Assembly: GCA_037447655.1 (NCBI GenBank) | Contig: JBBHKE010001784.1 | Coordinates: 126,001 to 190,000 of the forward strand | Source: Zygnema cylindricum | Lineage: Eukaryota > Streptophyta > Zygnematophyceae > Zygnematales > Zygnemataceae | Length of the DNA stretch: 64,000 bases | Direction: 5' to 3' | Shown here: positions 32,410 to 43,175 of the stretch, piece after piece | Numbering within the stretch: position 1 is the first letter of the stretch | Layout: each line of letters starts with the position of its first letter | The notes under the pieces: generated by a model | What the model was told of the DNA's origin: nothing | What the model saw: only the letters and a program-made list of their open reading frames with translations | The model's database searches: none | Made by a program: the position numbers and the translations under genes

Positions 32410-33289
32410 TGAAATTCTGTGGTCTCCATTGACCCACAGAATGAGCAGCCTATGTAAAGCCTCTAGGATAATATTTTCCCCTTCTATTTTCCCGCTGAAT
32501 AAGCGCCGCCCAGGCACATAAATATTCTGACCACTCTCATCCTTGTGAGGACAAGACTCCCTTGAGTCAAACGCAAAAAGAATCACAGAATTTGCTCCCC
32601 TGAGCAGTAAGTTATGGCTGGTCAAAAATGACCTTTATAGTTACAAGCTCTCTTAGAGAGAGAGGTACCTAAATATTACTAAGTCTCGGTCTGCCTACTC
32701 ACGACTACCTACTACTAAACCCTAGTCCAATAGGAACACTATATAGTACAAGAAGGTACAATGGGCGATGTACTTATTGTACGACCATTGTACGACAAGG
32801 TCTACAAGGTGACACCTGTCAAATCGGAAGCCATGGTTCCTCCTCCCATCTTCTCCGATATCAAATAATGTGGCGCCACGTGGCACCGCATGACGCTATC
32901 TCCGTATGCCGCCAAAAGCTCACTTCGCGTGGCGGCTATAATGGCGGCCGTCCGATCAAAACATATTTTACACGGTTCAGATTCGCGTACATGCAGGAAT
33001 TGCTCCTTTTGGTTAGTTTGCTGCTAATTAGCTGTTGCGTTAACGTTTATATATTTATGAAACTCATCGTTTCCGAACCCCTTAATGGTTAAGGTGTTAG
33101 GCTATAGAGAATCTAGAGGTCGCAGGTTCAAATCTAGACTTAGGCATCATTTTAGCAAAATACCCTTTTCTTCAAAAACTGCCACTTTCTAAATATGGCG
33201 GCAGCCATGGCGCGCCTTTAATCCTCACTCTCTTTCTTTAAAGCAAAACTAAAATAGGGAAGTGAACTATTAATTACCTCTTTTCAACA
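32410..33289 (-). repeat. E2 3' LTR
   Basis: 880 bp on the minus strand from TGTTGAAAAGAGG (33289) to ATTTCA (32410). GTAC motifs and a TATA box lie at 32736-32795. A tRNA-like block reads on the plus strand at 33076-33145. Together with 53 adjoining bases (32357-32409) it is duplicated, inverted, at 21466-22398. Confidence 0.95.
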
Positions 33290-34064
33290 GAACTAAAGAA
33301 GGGAAGTGAGGGGGGTTTGAAAGAGAGTGTTATAACTTTGGATGATGAACTAGGTCCTAAAGAGTAGAAGTTCATCAAGACTATTCTGTACAAACAAGTA
33401 GTAGGCAGCTTAATCAACTTTATGAATTGTACCCAGTCTCATGTTGCTGCAACTATAGGATTGTTAAGTAGGAGTCTGAATACCCCCATTAAAAGGGATT
33501 AGGAGGCAGCAAAGAAAGTTCTTAGATATCTGATAGGGACTAGAGATCTATGGTTGCATTTGGGTGGGGATAACACTAACATCACCACTTGGAGTGATGC
33601 CAGTTATGGGGATGCTCCTATAAAGAGGTGTACCTTTGGAAATGTGTTGTATGCGGGAGATGGGGCATGTTGCTGGAGCAGTAATCAGCAAAAGGTAATT
33701 GCTTAGTTAACCATGGAGGCTGAGTATATGGCCTCTTGTTCTACTATAAAAGAATTTATGTGGGTCAAGTCTTTGCTTCGTGAGCTTAGTCATTTTCAAA
33801 ATGGTGTGCATAAAATCTTTTGTGAAAATCAAGCAGCCATTGCCATTGCTGCCAATCCCAAACACCACTTCAAAGCCAAAGAGATGGAAATTATACTTAG
33901 TTTTGATAGAAAGAAAGTAGAAAACAAAAAAGTTAGTTTAGAGTACAGGCCACATAGTAAGATAGTAGTAGATATGATGACCCAACCTTTACCATCTTCG
34001 AAATTATTTTTTTGCACAGAGAAGTGTGGTCTTAAATTAGAAAATGACTAGAAATTAAGGGGAG
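33290..34064 (+). pseudogene. pol: E4: copia RT C-terminus and RNase H remnant
   Basis: The fragment opens within the linker after the RT catalytic domain (GSLINFMNCTQ), continues RD-TAG-EAAKKVLRYLIGTRDLW, TTWSDASYGDAP, GACCWSSNQQKVIA-stop, MEAEYMASCST, FCENQAAIAIAANPKHHF and DMMTQPLPSS, and ends with a stop before AAGGGGAG. It abuts the start of the E2 LTR without a target duplication. The upstream 4 kb of its element are missing. Confidence 0.9.
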
Positions 34065-35076
34065 TGTAGAAATTAATGGTTTTTGGTAGGTATTTTCCAA
34101 GTCTAAATTGTGTAAAAGAAAACTAGGAAAGAAGCAAAGGCAGCCTACCTCTAACTCCTCTTTGAAGTCTCCACACTTGTCGCAAACACTAAATTCTAGA
34201 ATGAGAGTTAAAGCAATGGTTGCATAGGCTGTCTAAGGAGACAGGGAGCAGTCCAAGTTTGAGTTACCAAAAAGGCTAGACGGTAAATACTGTCCGTCAG
34301 AGTAGGCGATAGCAATTAGCTTTGTCCTACAGTCTAGGAACTGTACTGAGATATATAGGGTGTGATAACTATTTAAAGATATACGCGTAAAGAATTCCAT
34401 TTAACTAAGCAAGTGGACTTTAGTGAATAGATCTAGTTGAACACATATTGCGAATTAAAGTACCGCACGAAAAAAATGTTTCGAACATTTGTTTCAACAA
34501 CCAGTGTTAAAAGCCAGTTTGGATCGGACAGCTATAGTGCGAGCCAACATCATGTAATGGCCGCTTTGGCGGTTTTCGGTCATAACTACACCAAAAACCA
34601 CGTGGCACCGTCTCATTGGTTCGCGGCTTCTCTGGAGAGCATCAAAACAAGTCCAGTTGAGAGAGGCGTCAACTTCTTGGCCATGCGGTACAGTGGCCGT
34701 ACAAAAAGTACTCCGACACCAGTACCTTTCTCTACTGCACAGTTATAGGATTAGTGTCGTATTTTAGTACAAGGGGGTTTAGAAAAAGGTTTAGGACTTA
34801 GACAATTCATAGGTAGCCGCCTCTCTCTCTCAGAGCATCTGTATAAAATGTCATCTTTGACCATCCATAACTAACTGCTCAGGGGAGCAAATTGCTTGAT
34901 TCTTTTGCAGTAGACTCAAAGGAGTCTTGCCTTCACTCTGGTTGAGTTGGTTCAATCTATTGTCTGTCAAGGTGGCAAACAATCTTGATCAAACACGAGG
35001 GGGGCAGGGCTATCCTACAAGCTTAGTGTAAGTTGCCTATTCTGAGAACTTATGGAGGTCGCAAAGTTTTAGTCCA
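34065..35076 (+). repeat. E4 3' LTR
   Basis: It starts TGTAGAAATTAATGG right after AAGGGGAG and ends near TTTTAGTCCA. The start matches the LTR at 9201-10258 (reverse orientation). It contains a degraded antisense tRNA-like block near 34255-34335, GTAC motifs at 34685-34725, TAGGACTTAG near 34790, a CTCTCTCTCAGAG hairpin and the terminal ATGGAGG. Confidence 0.85.
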
Positions 35077-35822
35077 CGCGTCTAATGGAATCAATACTGA
35101 TTTAGTGCGTTTGTTTGTTTTGTTTGTTGGTATGCGATTTGAATGACGTAAGCGGATATCATTTAGAAGTAGTATGAAACGAGATGGACGAACCTACGTG
35201 ATATTTCATTTGTACCTTTATTTTCGTCGTACTTTCACTTCAATTGAACTTTCGCGACGTACGAATTACATGTACCATGTATGTTTCGTTGGCGCCTTCT
35301 CATCGATTTGCATTGAAGTCGTGAACCCATGTAGGTTCACTCGCACATGTAGACAGGGAGGATTTTTACTAGTGTTGTGTATCGGTAAGGATTTGACGAT
35401 AACCAATATGGGCCTATTTTCGATTTACCAATATATATTGGTACGATATATTGCTATCGGGTAATTGCGGATAAGTAACAGATTATATCGGTTGTTTATC
35501 GGCGGTAACACCGATAACGATAACTATCGGTGATAGCTGTACAGATCGTGCTGATAAATGTACAGCGAGTACACTCAACTGTACGTGTTATTCCGTGGAA
35601 GCGCCGCATACCCTCTTCCCCCTGATTTCGGTATAAATTGCGATATTTCTTTAACTATTTCTAATTAAAGGGGATTTTACTTGGATTCCACGCTCTCATA
35701 CCCGTCCAGAATGGCGTTTTGACAGTTATTTTTTTTTTGCAAGATTTGTTACGCCCTCATATCACTTCCATGGTGGCACTAATTGGCAGCAGTCTGACAG
35801 ATATGTTCGTTTAGTCTGTTTG
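35077..35822. other. Unassigned block with a one-ended hAT fragment
   Basis: TAGTGTTGTGTATCGGTAAGG at 35370 matches the terminus of the hAT element at 28322-29215, followed by GATA-rich subterminal sequence to about 35590. The opposite terminus is missing. The rest, up to the point where E2 resumes, shows nothing recognisable. Confidence 0.55.
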
Positions 35823-36265
35823 TATGAACCAGTTTAATAATTTTATTTTCTACCTTCTCTCTGACAAAGCTTAGTCTAATATCCATATGCTTAGCTTTGA
35901 AGTGATGTGTCGGATTAGCTGCAATAGAGATAGCAGCTTGATTATCACAATAAACATTTTGAGTTCCAGACTTCATGAACCCAAGTTCTTCAAGAAGAGA
36001 TTTAACCCATATTAATTCTTTGGTGGCAGCACAAGAAGCCATGTATTTATCCTCCATTGTGGACTGAGCAACTACTTTTTGTTGCTTGCTACTCCAACAA
36101 CATGCACCGGATCCAATTTGCAACACATCCAGTCGTACACCTCCTTAAAGGCACATCTCCATAACTGGCATCACTCCAAGTGGTGATGTCAGTGTGCTCC
36201 CCTCCCAAATGCAACCATAATCCCCTTGTCCCCACCAGATACCTCATCACCCTTTTGGCAGCCTC
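35823..36265 (-). pseudogene. pol: E2 RNase H remnant, truncated
   Basis: It contains SGACCWSSKQQKVVAQST, YMASCAATKELIWVKSLLEE, YCDNQAAISIAANPTHHF and ENKIIKLVH, after which the match to E1 ends abruptly near 35823. E1 continues with KTDREMIADMMTKAV, so about 30 codons and the polypurine tract are gone. A frame change near 36127 separates it from the preceding part. Confidence 0.9.
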
Positions 36266-38284
36266 CTAGTCTCTCTTTCTTGGTTCATTTAGATTTCTAC
36301 TAAGGACACCTAAAGCTGCAGCTATATCCGGACGGGTATAGCTCATAAAATAAATTAACTTGCCTACAATCTGCCGATAAGGGATATTTTCCATAAATTT
36401 TCTTTTTATCTCATCCATCTCATCATTAATGATCAATATTCCTCCCTCTTCACTCCCTTCACTCGCTTTCTTCAAATCCATGGGAGTACTACATCCGTTT
36501 GCTTTCTCCATTTGAAATTTTTCTAGCATATTACTGATAGCTTCTTTTTGAGTGAGTATTATAATTCTATTCCCTCTATCTCTCTCCATGTGAATTCCCA
36601 AAATGTACTTTGCTTCGCCAAGATCTTTCATATCAAAACTTCTTCTAAGATCCCGTTTTAGTTTGTTAATTTTATCTAAGGACTTGCTTAAGACCAACAA
36701 ATCTTCCACATAAATAGCAATAAATACCACTCCATTCTCATCCTCAAATAAATATATAGAGTGATCTGAACTTATTCTGATATACCCCAAATCGGTGAGA
36801 AATTCGTCGAGCTTTATATTCTACTGTCGCGGGGCTTGCTTAAGCCCATAGAGTGATTTTATCAGTTTGCAAACTTTGTTTTCTTCCCCACTTTCCACGA
36901 ATCCTTCCGGTTGCCTCATGTAAATTTCTTCATCCAACTCTCCTTGCAAAAAGGCCGTTTTAATATCCATCTGGTGGATTTCCATATCCTCCGCTACGGC
37001 TATACTTAAAACGATTCTAACAGAAGGAAATCTGACTACATGTGCAAAGGTTTCTTCGTAGTCTATCCCCTCTTTCTGAGTATAACCTTTTGCAACTAAC
37101 CTAGCTTTGTACCTCTCAATGGTATTATCCGGGTTTAATTTAAGTTTAAACACCCACTTACATCCGATCGGTTTTCGGTCCGGTGGACAATCTACCAACT
37201 CCCATGTATTGGCTCCCATGATAGAGGCCATTTCTTCATTTATAGCTGTGATCCACCGGCTACTTTCTGGAGTGTTTATGGCCTCTAAGTATGTTTGAGG
37301 TTCATCTGGGTGAGACATCTTTGTGAGTTGGTTATTTACTTCTCTTTCTTGGAGGCATTTACTACTTCTTCTTCCCCCTTCAAAATCGGACGCCGATATG
37401 GAAGGCATCTTTGGGTTTCGTTTTGGGAGATATTCAGCTCCCCTATCTTCCAATTCCGGTGTCTCATCGAGTTCCTCATCGGTTTCCACTTCGTATTGTG
37501 GCGTTGCCTCGGATGTTGTCTTTTCCTCCTTCTCCTTTGGTAGATATGCAGATTTTTCTTTTTCTCCCTCTTCCTTCTCTTCATTTTCAAAGTCAAAGTC
37601 AGAAATCTGATCCGTTTCAAATCTGATTTTGACTTCGTTATTATATTTGAATGGATTAATGGACTTCTCTTCATTCATCACCACTATGTGTTTTACCAGA
37701 ATTATATCTCTCTTTTTCAAGTCATACATTCGGTATCCTTTTGTGCTCTCATCATATCCTACAAGATATCTTGGCTTCCCTCTCCCCTCTAACTTCCATT
37801 TAGTCTTATCGGAATCCAAACTGTAGACTTGACTTCCGAACACTCTCAAACTAGACAAATCAAGCTTTCTTCCTGTCCACCTCTCATACGGAGTTTCCTC
37901 CTTGTTTGCTGAAATTAAGACTCTACTTTTGATGAATTTAGCATAGTTCATAGACTCCGCCCAAAACTGCAACCCTTTCCTCTTATCTGTTAACATACTT
38001 CTGGACATATCTCCTAAAGTACTATTAACTCTTTCTGCTACTCCATTTTGTTCCGGATTATAGGGAACAGTTTTCTCATGATGAATTCCTTCTTCTTTAA
38101 GATATTCTTCAAATTCCCTTGAGGTGTATTCTTTCCCATTATCACTTCTTATCTCTTTTATTGAGGTTTCATGTAGTTTTTCACTCCATACTTTATACTC
38201 TTTGAAACATCTTAATACCTCTAACTTATGTATGAGAAAGTATACCTTCGTGTATCTAGACCAATCATCTGTGATGGTTAACAA
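36266..38284 (-). pseudogene. pol: E2 integrase core and reverse transcriptase
   Basis: This is the best-preserved copia coding stretch in the window. Integrase core residues SDNGKEY and PEQNGVAER are present. The RT follows, with [38 protein letters not shown] and LYGLKQAPRQ. TAG at 36821-36823 replaces the Trp after PRQ. The catalytic YVED (normally YVDD) lies near 36705-36716. A second TAG at 36266-36268 replaces the Trp before EAAKRV. A TGA at 38288-38290 (Arg in E1) separates it, in the same frame, from the gag-protease part. Confidence 0.92.
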
Positions 38285-38287
38285 CCA

Positions 38288-39496
38288 TCACTTCTCCTCA
38301 TGTGAAGCATACCTAGCAGGTCCCCAAACATCAGTGTGAACTAGATCTAATACTTTCTCTCTCCTAAATGTGGTTGCCTTTGGAAATGGAAGTCTATGAA
38401 TCTTCCCTTGGGCACATCCACTACAATCATCAAAGGTCTCATCATCCTCAAAAGTAATACCCTCCAGTATTCCCTTTTTCTTCATTTTCTTTAATCCATC
38501 TAGATGCACATGCCCCAACCTTTTATGCCAAAGCATCATCTCACTTGCACACGAGTAGAGAACACTCTTTTCATTGCAAAGAACAATTCTGAACATTCCT
38601 TGACTGCCCTTCTCAGCTATGAAATAAACCTCATTATCAAAGCTTGCTGTGAAGATTCCTTTCCTAGTTCCTGTTTCAAACTCCTTTTCATCTAGGACAG
38701 TTGTTGAGACTAGGTTCTTGCTAAGATGTGGAATGTAAAGATCGTCTGAGAGTGTTACAATTGAGGCCTTTCCATCAACTAGAACCTTCAAGTCAACAGT
38801 TCCAACAAGACTTGTGGTTTCTACTCTACCATCTCCGTACTCTATCTCAATTGTTGGGATCTTTCTCAGTTTAGTGAACCACCGCTTATCTTTGCACATA
38901 TGCATTGAAGCCCTTGAGTCTATGATCCACCCATCCTCGGGTGGATCCCTCTTACCTCCGAAAGCACACTTTTGTCTCCGTGGAATGTCGATATGCTTTT
39001 CTATGTGTTTTGGATTAAAAAGAAGCTCCTCAAGCTCCTCTTCTGGTTCAGTTTTTCCTTCCACTTCCTCATCATGAACTTGAGTCAGGAAAGCCTTTTT
39101 CTTTCCTCCATCCCTTGAGGTTCCTTGACCATCTTTCAGTCGAAGATATGCAAGTTTGAAACAATCAGCCATATAGTGTCCAGGTTTGTTGCAAAAGTGA
39201 CATAATCCTCCTCGAGAAGTTCCTCTCCCCTGTCTATCAAATCTGCCACCTCCTTGTCCTCTTCCACCAAAGTTTCGATAGGGATCTTTCCCTCTCTCCT
39301 CATCATGCTTCCGCCAATCACCTCTTGCAGACAATGTTTCAACACTTGGACTCCCTCTCCTAAGCTCTATGGTGCTTTCTTTCACTAAAATCATTCCCAC
39401 TGTGTCATCCCAATTCCAATTGCTATCTCCCATGTCCTGCAATCGGTTAATGAAATTCACATACTCTTCAGGTAGTTTCATCATTAATGTGTTCAC
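38288..39496 (-). pseudogene. gag-pol: E2 gag C-terminus, protease and integrase N-terminus
   Basis: Open for 402 codons. It has LMMKLPEEYVNFINRLQD, the zinc knuckle CHFCNKPGHYMADC, the protease motif WIIDSRAS (Arg for the usual Gly), the integrase zinc finger WHKRLGHVH ... CSGC, and LVHTDVWGP with the first catalytic Asp intact, unlike E1. It ends at TGA where E1 has an Arg codon. Apart from the active-site change this stretch could still be translated. Confidence 0.92.
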
Positions 39497-40155
39497 TCAT
39501 TGTCTCTCGGACCATGAGTTACCTGCACTCTCTAACTCTCCAAAAAATGCTCCTAAATCATTGCAATAATTATTCACACTTCCTCCTTTATAAGTATTTG
39601 CTGCAATCTTATTTTGGGCCAACTATTGTTGCTGCAATGATCCACTTTTATATTTGTTAACTAGTGATATCCAAATCTGAGATGAAGATTTGAAATGCAT
39701 ATGGGGAATAGTAATGCCTTTTGCTACACTTTAAAGAATTAACAGCTTAGCAACCTTGTCTTTGTAGTTCCACTTTTCATACTCTAATCTTTCGGTCGGA
39801 ACCCTTGTTGCCGGTTTTGGTGGTGCTGCTGCCGGTATCGCCTTCGGCAATGGTGTCATTTGAGTTGCAACTCCTCCCTTTTATCCTTCCATGACAATCT
39901 CCTCTCCTTCCTCATCTTCATCCTCGGTGATGGTCGCAGCTGTTCTACCAACTGTAGAGGCGGAGGTGTCAGAAAAAAATGTGTCCCTCCAAACCCAAGT
40001 GGAGGTGGGCATCGAATTTGTCTAGACAATATGCCCCATAGATACTTCTCAAATAGTTCTCCCTCTATCATCATTTCCAAATAAAGAAAGTCCGATCCAT
40101 CAAATATAGGCACCCTAGAGGGTGGGCCTATAACATGAAATTCTGTGGTCTCCAT
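39497..40155 (-). pseudogene. gag: E2 gag N-terminal remnant
   Basis: It begins inside the LTR (ATG 40155) with METTEFHVIGPPSRVPIF, then DGSDFLYLEMMIEGELFEKYLW, and loses frame near GFGGTHFF. Later gag pieces lie in other frames up to 39497. The primer site downstream of the LTR reads TGTTATAGGCCCACC, two changes from the E1 site. Confidence 0.88.
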
Positions 40156-41023
40156 TGACCCACAGAATGAGCAGCCTATGTAAAGCCTCTAGGATAATAT
40201 TTGCCCTTTCTACTTTCCCGATGAATAAGCACCGCCCTGGCACACAAATATTCTGACCACTATCACCCCTGTGAGGAGAAGATTCCCTTTAGTGAAACGC
40301 AAAAAGAATCACTGAATTTGCTCCCTTGAGCAGTAAGTTATGGCTGGTCAAAGATGACCTTAATAGTGACAAGCTCTCTTAGAGAGAGAGGTACCTAAAT
40401 ATTACTAAGTCTCGGTCTGCCTACTCACGACTACCCACTACTTAACCCTAGTCCAATAGGAACACTATATAGTACAAGAAGGTACAATGGGCGATGTATT
40501 TATTGTTCGACCATTGTACGACAAGGTCTACAAGGTGACACCTGTCAAATCGGAAGTCATGGTTCATCCTCCCATCTTCTCTGGTATCAAATAATGTGGC
40601 GCCACGTGGCACCGCGTGAGGCTATCTCCGTATGCCGCCAAAAGCTCACTTCGGTGGCGTCTGTAATGGCGGCGGTCCGATCAAAACATATTTTACACGG
40701 TTCAGATTTGCGTAAATGCAGGAATTGCTCCTTTTGGTTAGTTTGCTGTTAATTAGTTGTTGCGTTAACGTTTATATATTCATGAAACCCGTCACGTGCA
40801 TAGTTTCGTAACGCCTTAGTTGTTAAGGCGTTAGACTATAGAGAATCTAGAGGTCGCAGGTTCAAATCTAGACTTAGGCAGTATTTTAGCAAAATACCAT
40901 TTTCTTCAAAAACTGCCACTTTCTAAATATGGCGGCAGCCATGGCGCGCCTTTGATCCTCACTCTCTTTCTTTAAAGCAAAACTAAAATAGGGAAGTGAA
41001 CTATTAATTACCTCTTTTCAACA
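40136..41023 (-). repeat. E2 5' LTR
   Basis: 888 bp, TGTTGAAAAGAGG (41023) to TTTCA (40136), with the shared layout: the GCCATGGCTGCCGCC box, a tRNA-like block readable on the plus strand (40809-40880), GTAC cluster, TATA box, leader hairpins and gag ATG. It is more diverged from the E2 3' LTR than that LTR is from the E1 3' LTR. Confidence 0.95.
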
Positions 41024-41028
41024 TAAGC

Positions 41029-41581
41029 TTAAAACACATTGTTGATGTTGTCTATGATAAGTTTGAAGATGATGTGACAATGGGTGGAAAAAACCCAAAA
41101 CGACAAATTTTTGTACATCTTGAGTTCAAGAATGACACAAATTGTACTTTACAAATTTGTTATTTCTTCGTTCCGTCGCAGCTTTACGACGCGAATTTAT
41201 AAAGGAAAACGATAGAAAAAAAACCCGGACTTAGCCACAAGGGGCGACACCGTTAGGCCGCAACTACAAAATTATAAACCATAGCAAAAAAAATGAAATT
41301 GCCAAAATAGAATTCGAGTCACGTTGAAATTGTGAATATACTGTAGTTTGTTGTCTAGCTTGTTTTGACCCAATTTCGCGTCCATCCAGCTCATCGTCAA
41401 ACTTCTATTGAAATCACCTCGCAACGTGGTTTTAATTAAAGTTTGAAAATGTGGACGAATAGTCAAACATTTTCGCACGACTCAAAGGTTTTTAACTTTT
41501 TTTTGCAATAAGCGGATTACCAAAGAACAAAGCCCCTCTCAATTTCTAGGCGGTACAGATTTTTTTCTAATGTAGGCCGTG
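41029..41581. repeat. Harbinger/R1-like repeat, left part
   Basis: The first part matches, inverted, the interior of 3587-4368 (compare GTACAATTTGTGTCATTC). The part from about 41400 follows R1 near 735-900 (ATCACCTCGCAACGTGG; CAATTTCTAGG). R1 resumes at 42871 after an LTR insertion. Confidence 0.65.
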
Positions 41582-42870
41582 TGTTGAAATGTATGTATTT
41601 TCTAGGTCTGAAAAAAAAATATTAATTAAAGGAAGTCAGCAAAGGCAGCCTGCTCCTTGCTCCAATCTCCTATCCCCATACTTTTTGCATTCACTGAAGA
41701 GCCATGGCTGCATATACTGTCCAAGGAGAAAGAGAATAGGCTAATACTTAGTCTGTAGTAAAATTAGGATGCAGGAACCAGGATTTAATCTTGGTACCAA
41801 TCATTAGAAAATAGATAATTAGCTTTATCATATAGTCTAGGACAAATGTTGAGATATAAAAGGTACGATAGGTATATAAAGGTTTATGCAAAGAGAATAC
41901 CAACTAAGAGATGACCAAAATTTTGCCTTTGCCTAGATTTAAACTTGGGCATGCGACCTGCTAGTAAACGTATGCCTTATCCACTAAGGTGTTGATAGCT
42001 GTTAGACATATGTGGCTCGATACTTAAATAAAACGTTAGTGACGAGGCTTTCATTTAATGGAACGAATTGAAGTCGGTAAAATTTCAACGAGCGAGAAAA
42101 AGGACGATGGCCTTAGAAATTCAACAGCCAAAAAAACTTGGCGCGTCGTCAACATCGAACAGCTTATGTTGATCGCCGTATTTCGAACGAACTTCACTTG
42201 AATGGCTATTTTGGCGACGCTTCACGAAAAAGGAGGAAAATGACACGTGGCATCATCCAATAGGATGCCGGAGAAGAAAATGACACAGTGGCGACAACTT
42301 ATTTGCCACGTGGCAACCGTGAGTGGTGCCACATAATTCTGTACATAAAGTCCAGCGGCTACCGTACTTTGTATGTACATTATGTAGTGTATAATGTTTT
42401 GATTTTTCTAGACGAGCTGTGAGTAGGTTCTTAGGACTTAGACTTTTTTTTTTGGAAAGCCCTCTCGCGTAGAGGCCATCTGTTTAAATTGGATGTCTTT
42501 GAACAAACTTAACTATCAACTCAATTGACCATTTTCTGTAATTTTTTTTGCATTTTCTGTAATTCTTTTTACTTCAAACTCAAAAGAGTCCAGCCTACAC
42601 ACAGGTACGGTCGGTCAGAGTTTTTGCCTGCCAGGGTGGCGACATTTCTAATGGAAATTCAAAGTGGGGAATATTGTCCAAAACACATGTTCAAGATAGA
42701 AAATGAGCACACAAAAAGTCTTCTTTCACAAGGGTGAAGTTGTATTGGGGTTCTGATTGTTAGGGTGTCAGTCATTTGGGTTTGTATCAACTTGGAGTCG
42801 GCATTATCTAGATAAGCTCCTTTGGATTTGCAGTTTCTATGGGGGAGGGAATGGAGCCTATAGAATTTCA
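41582..42870 (+). mobile_element. Solo LTR, copia type (about 1.29 kb), in R1
   Basis: It starts TGTTGAAATGTATGTATTTTC and ends ATGGAGCCTATAGAATTTCA. It closely parallels 54393-55704, including TGCCTGCCAGGGTGGC and GGGGTTCTGATTGTTAGGG. It has the CCATGGCTGC box, an antisense tRNA-like block near 41775-41860, GTAC motifs before 42380, TAGGACTTAG and the leader. The flanks CCGTG and TAATG do not match, so target-site loss or a shifted boundary is possible. Confidence 0.8.
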
Positions 42871-43175
42871 TAATGGTGGCCTCTCGATCAATGGATGCCA
42901 TTTCACAAAAGCGAAGTACGTGAAGGCGCCTCTTTCTCCCTCCGTTTTGCACTTTAATGTCTATCTCACAATTCTTGCAATAAAAAACGACAAACATGGT
43001 ACCAAATGAAAGATCTTTAAAAATTAACAATTGACTGTCTTTCGACGTATTTTAATGGCAAGCAGAGTGAGAAACGATGAAAAAAAATCGAGAATCTGTG
43101 AGGAAAAGTTTTTAAATTAGTGAAGTCAAAGCTTCCATAAGTGAGCTTGACGTCAAAATGTCACAAACCCTTTTA
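42871..43175. repeat. R1 fragment, right part
   Basis: It follows R1 from CACAAAAGCGAAGTACGTGAAGG through CTATCTCACAATTCTTGC to GTCAAAATGTCACAAACCC (compare 950-1230), with many substitutions. It ends where the E5 RT sequence begins. Confidence 0.75.

Larger units (their letters stand above)
32410..41023 (-). mobile_element. Ty1/copia retrotransposon E2 (defective, interrupted)
   Basis: The 5' LTR is at 40136-41023 and the 3' LTR at 32410-33289. TAAGC flanks both outer ends (32405-32409 and 41024-41028), a 5-bp target duplication. Gag-pol runs 40155 to 35823 and is close to E1. The last part of RNase H, the polypurine tract and the LTR junction are replaced by a foreign block at 33290-35822. 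It lies inverted relative to E1, about 10 kb away. Confidence 0.93.

Noticed and set aside
32868-33092. Repeated 72-74 codon frames (MWRHVAP...) in the E1/E2 LTRs
   Set aside because: They are antisense to the LTR and end within the tRNA-like block. Their conservation follows from LTR identity, not from coding.
33076-33145. A functional tRNA gene
   Set aside because: A- and B-box-like parts are present, but no acceptor stem pairing is visible and the anticodon loop is not of normal size. The same block recurs in several LTRs.
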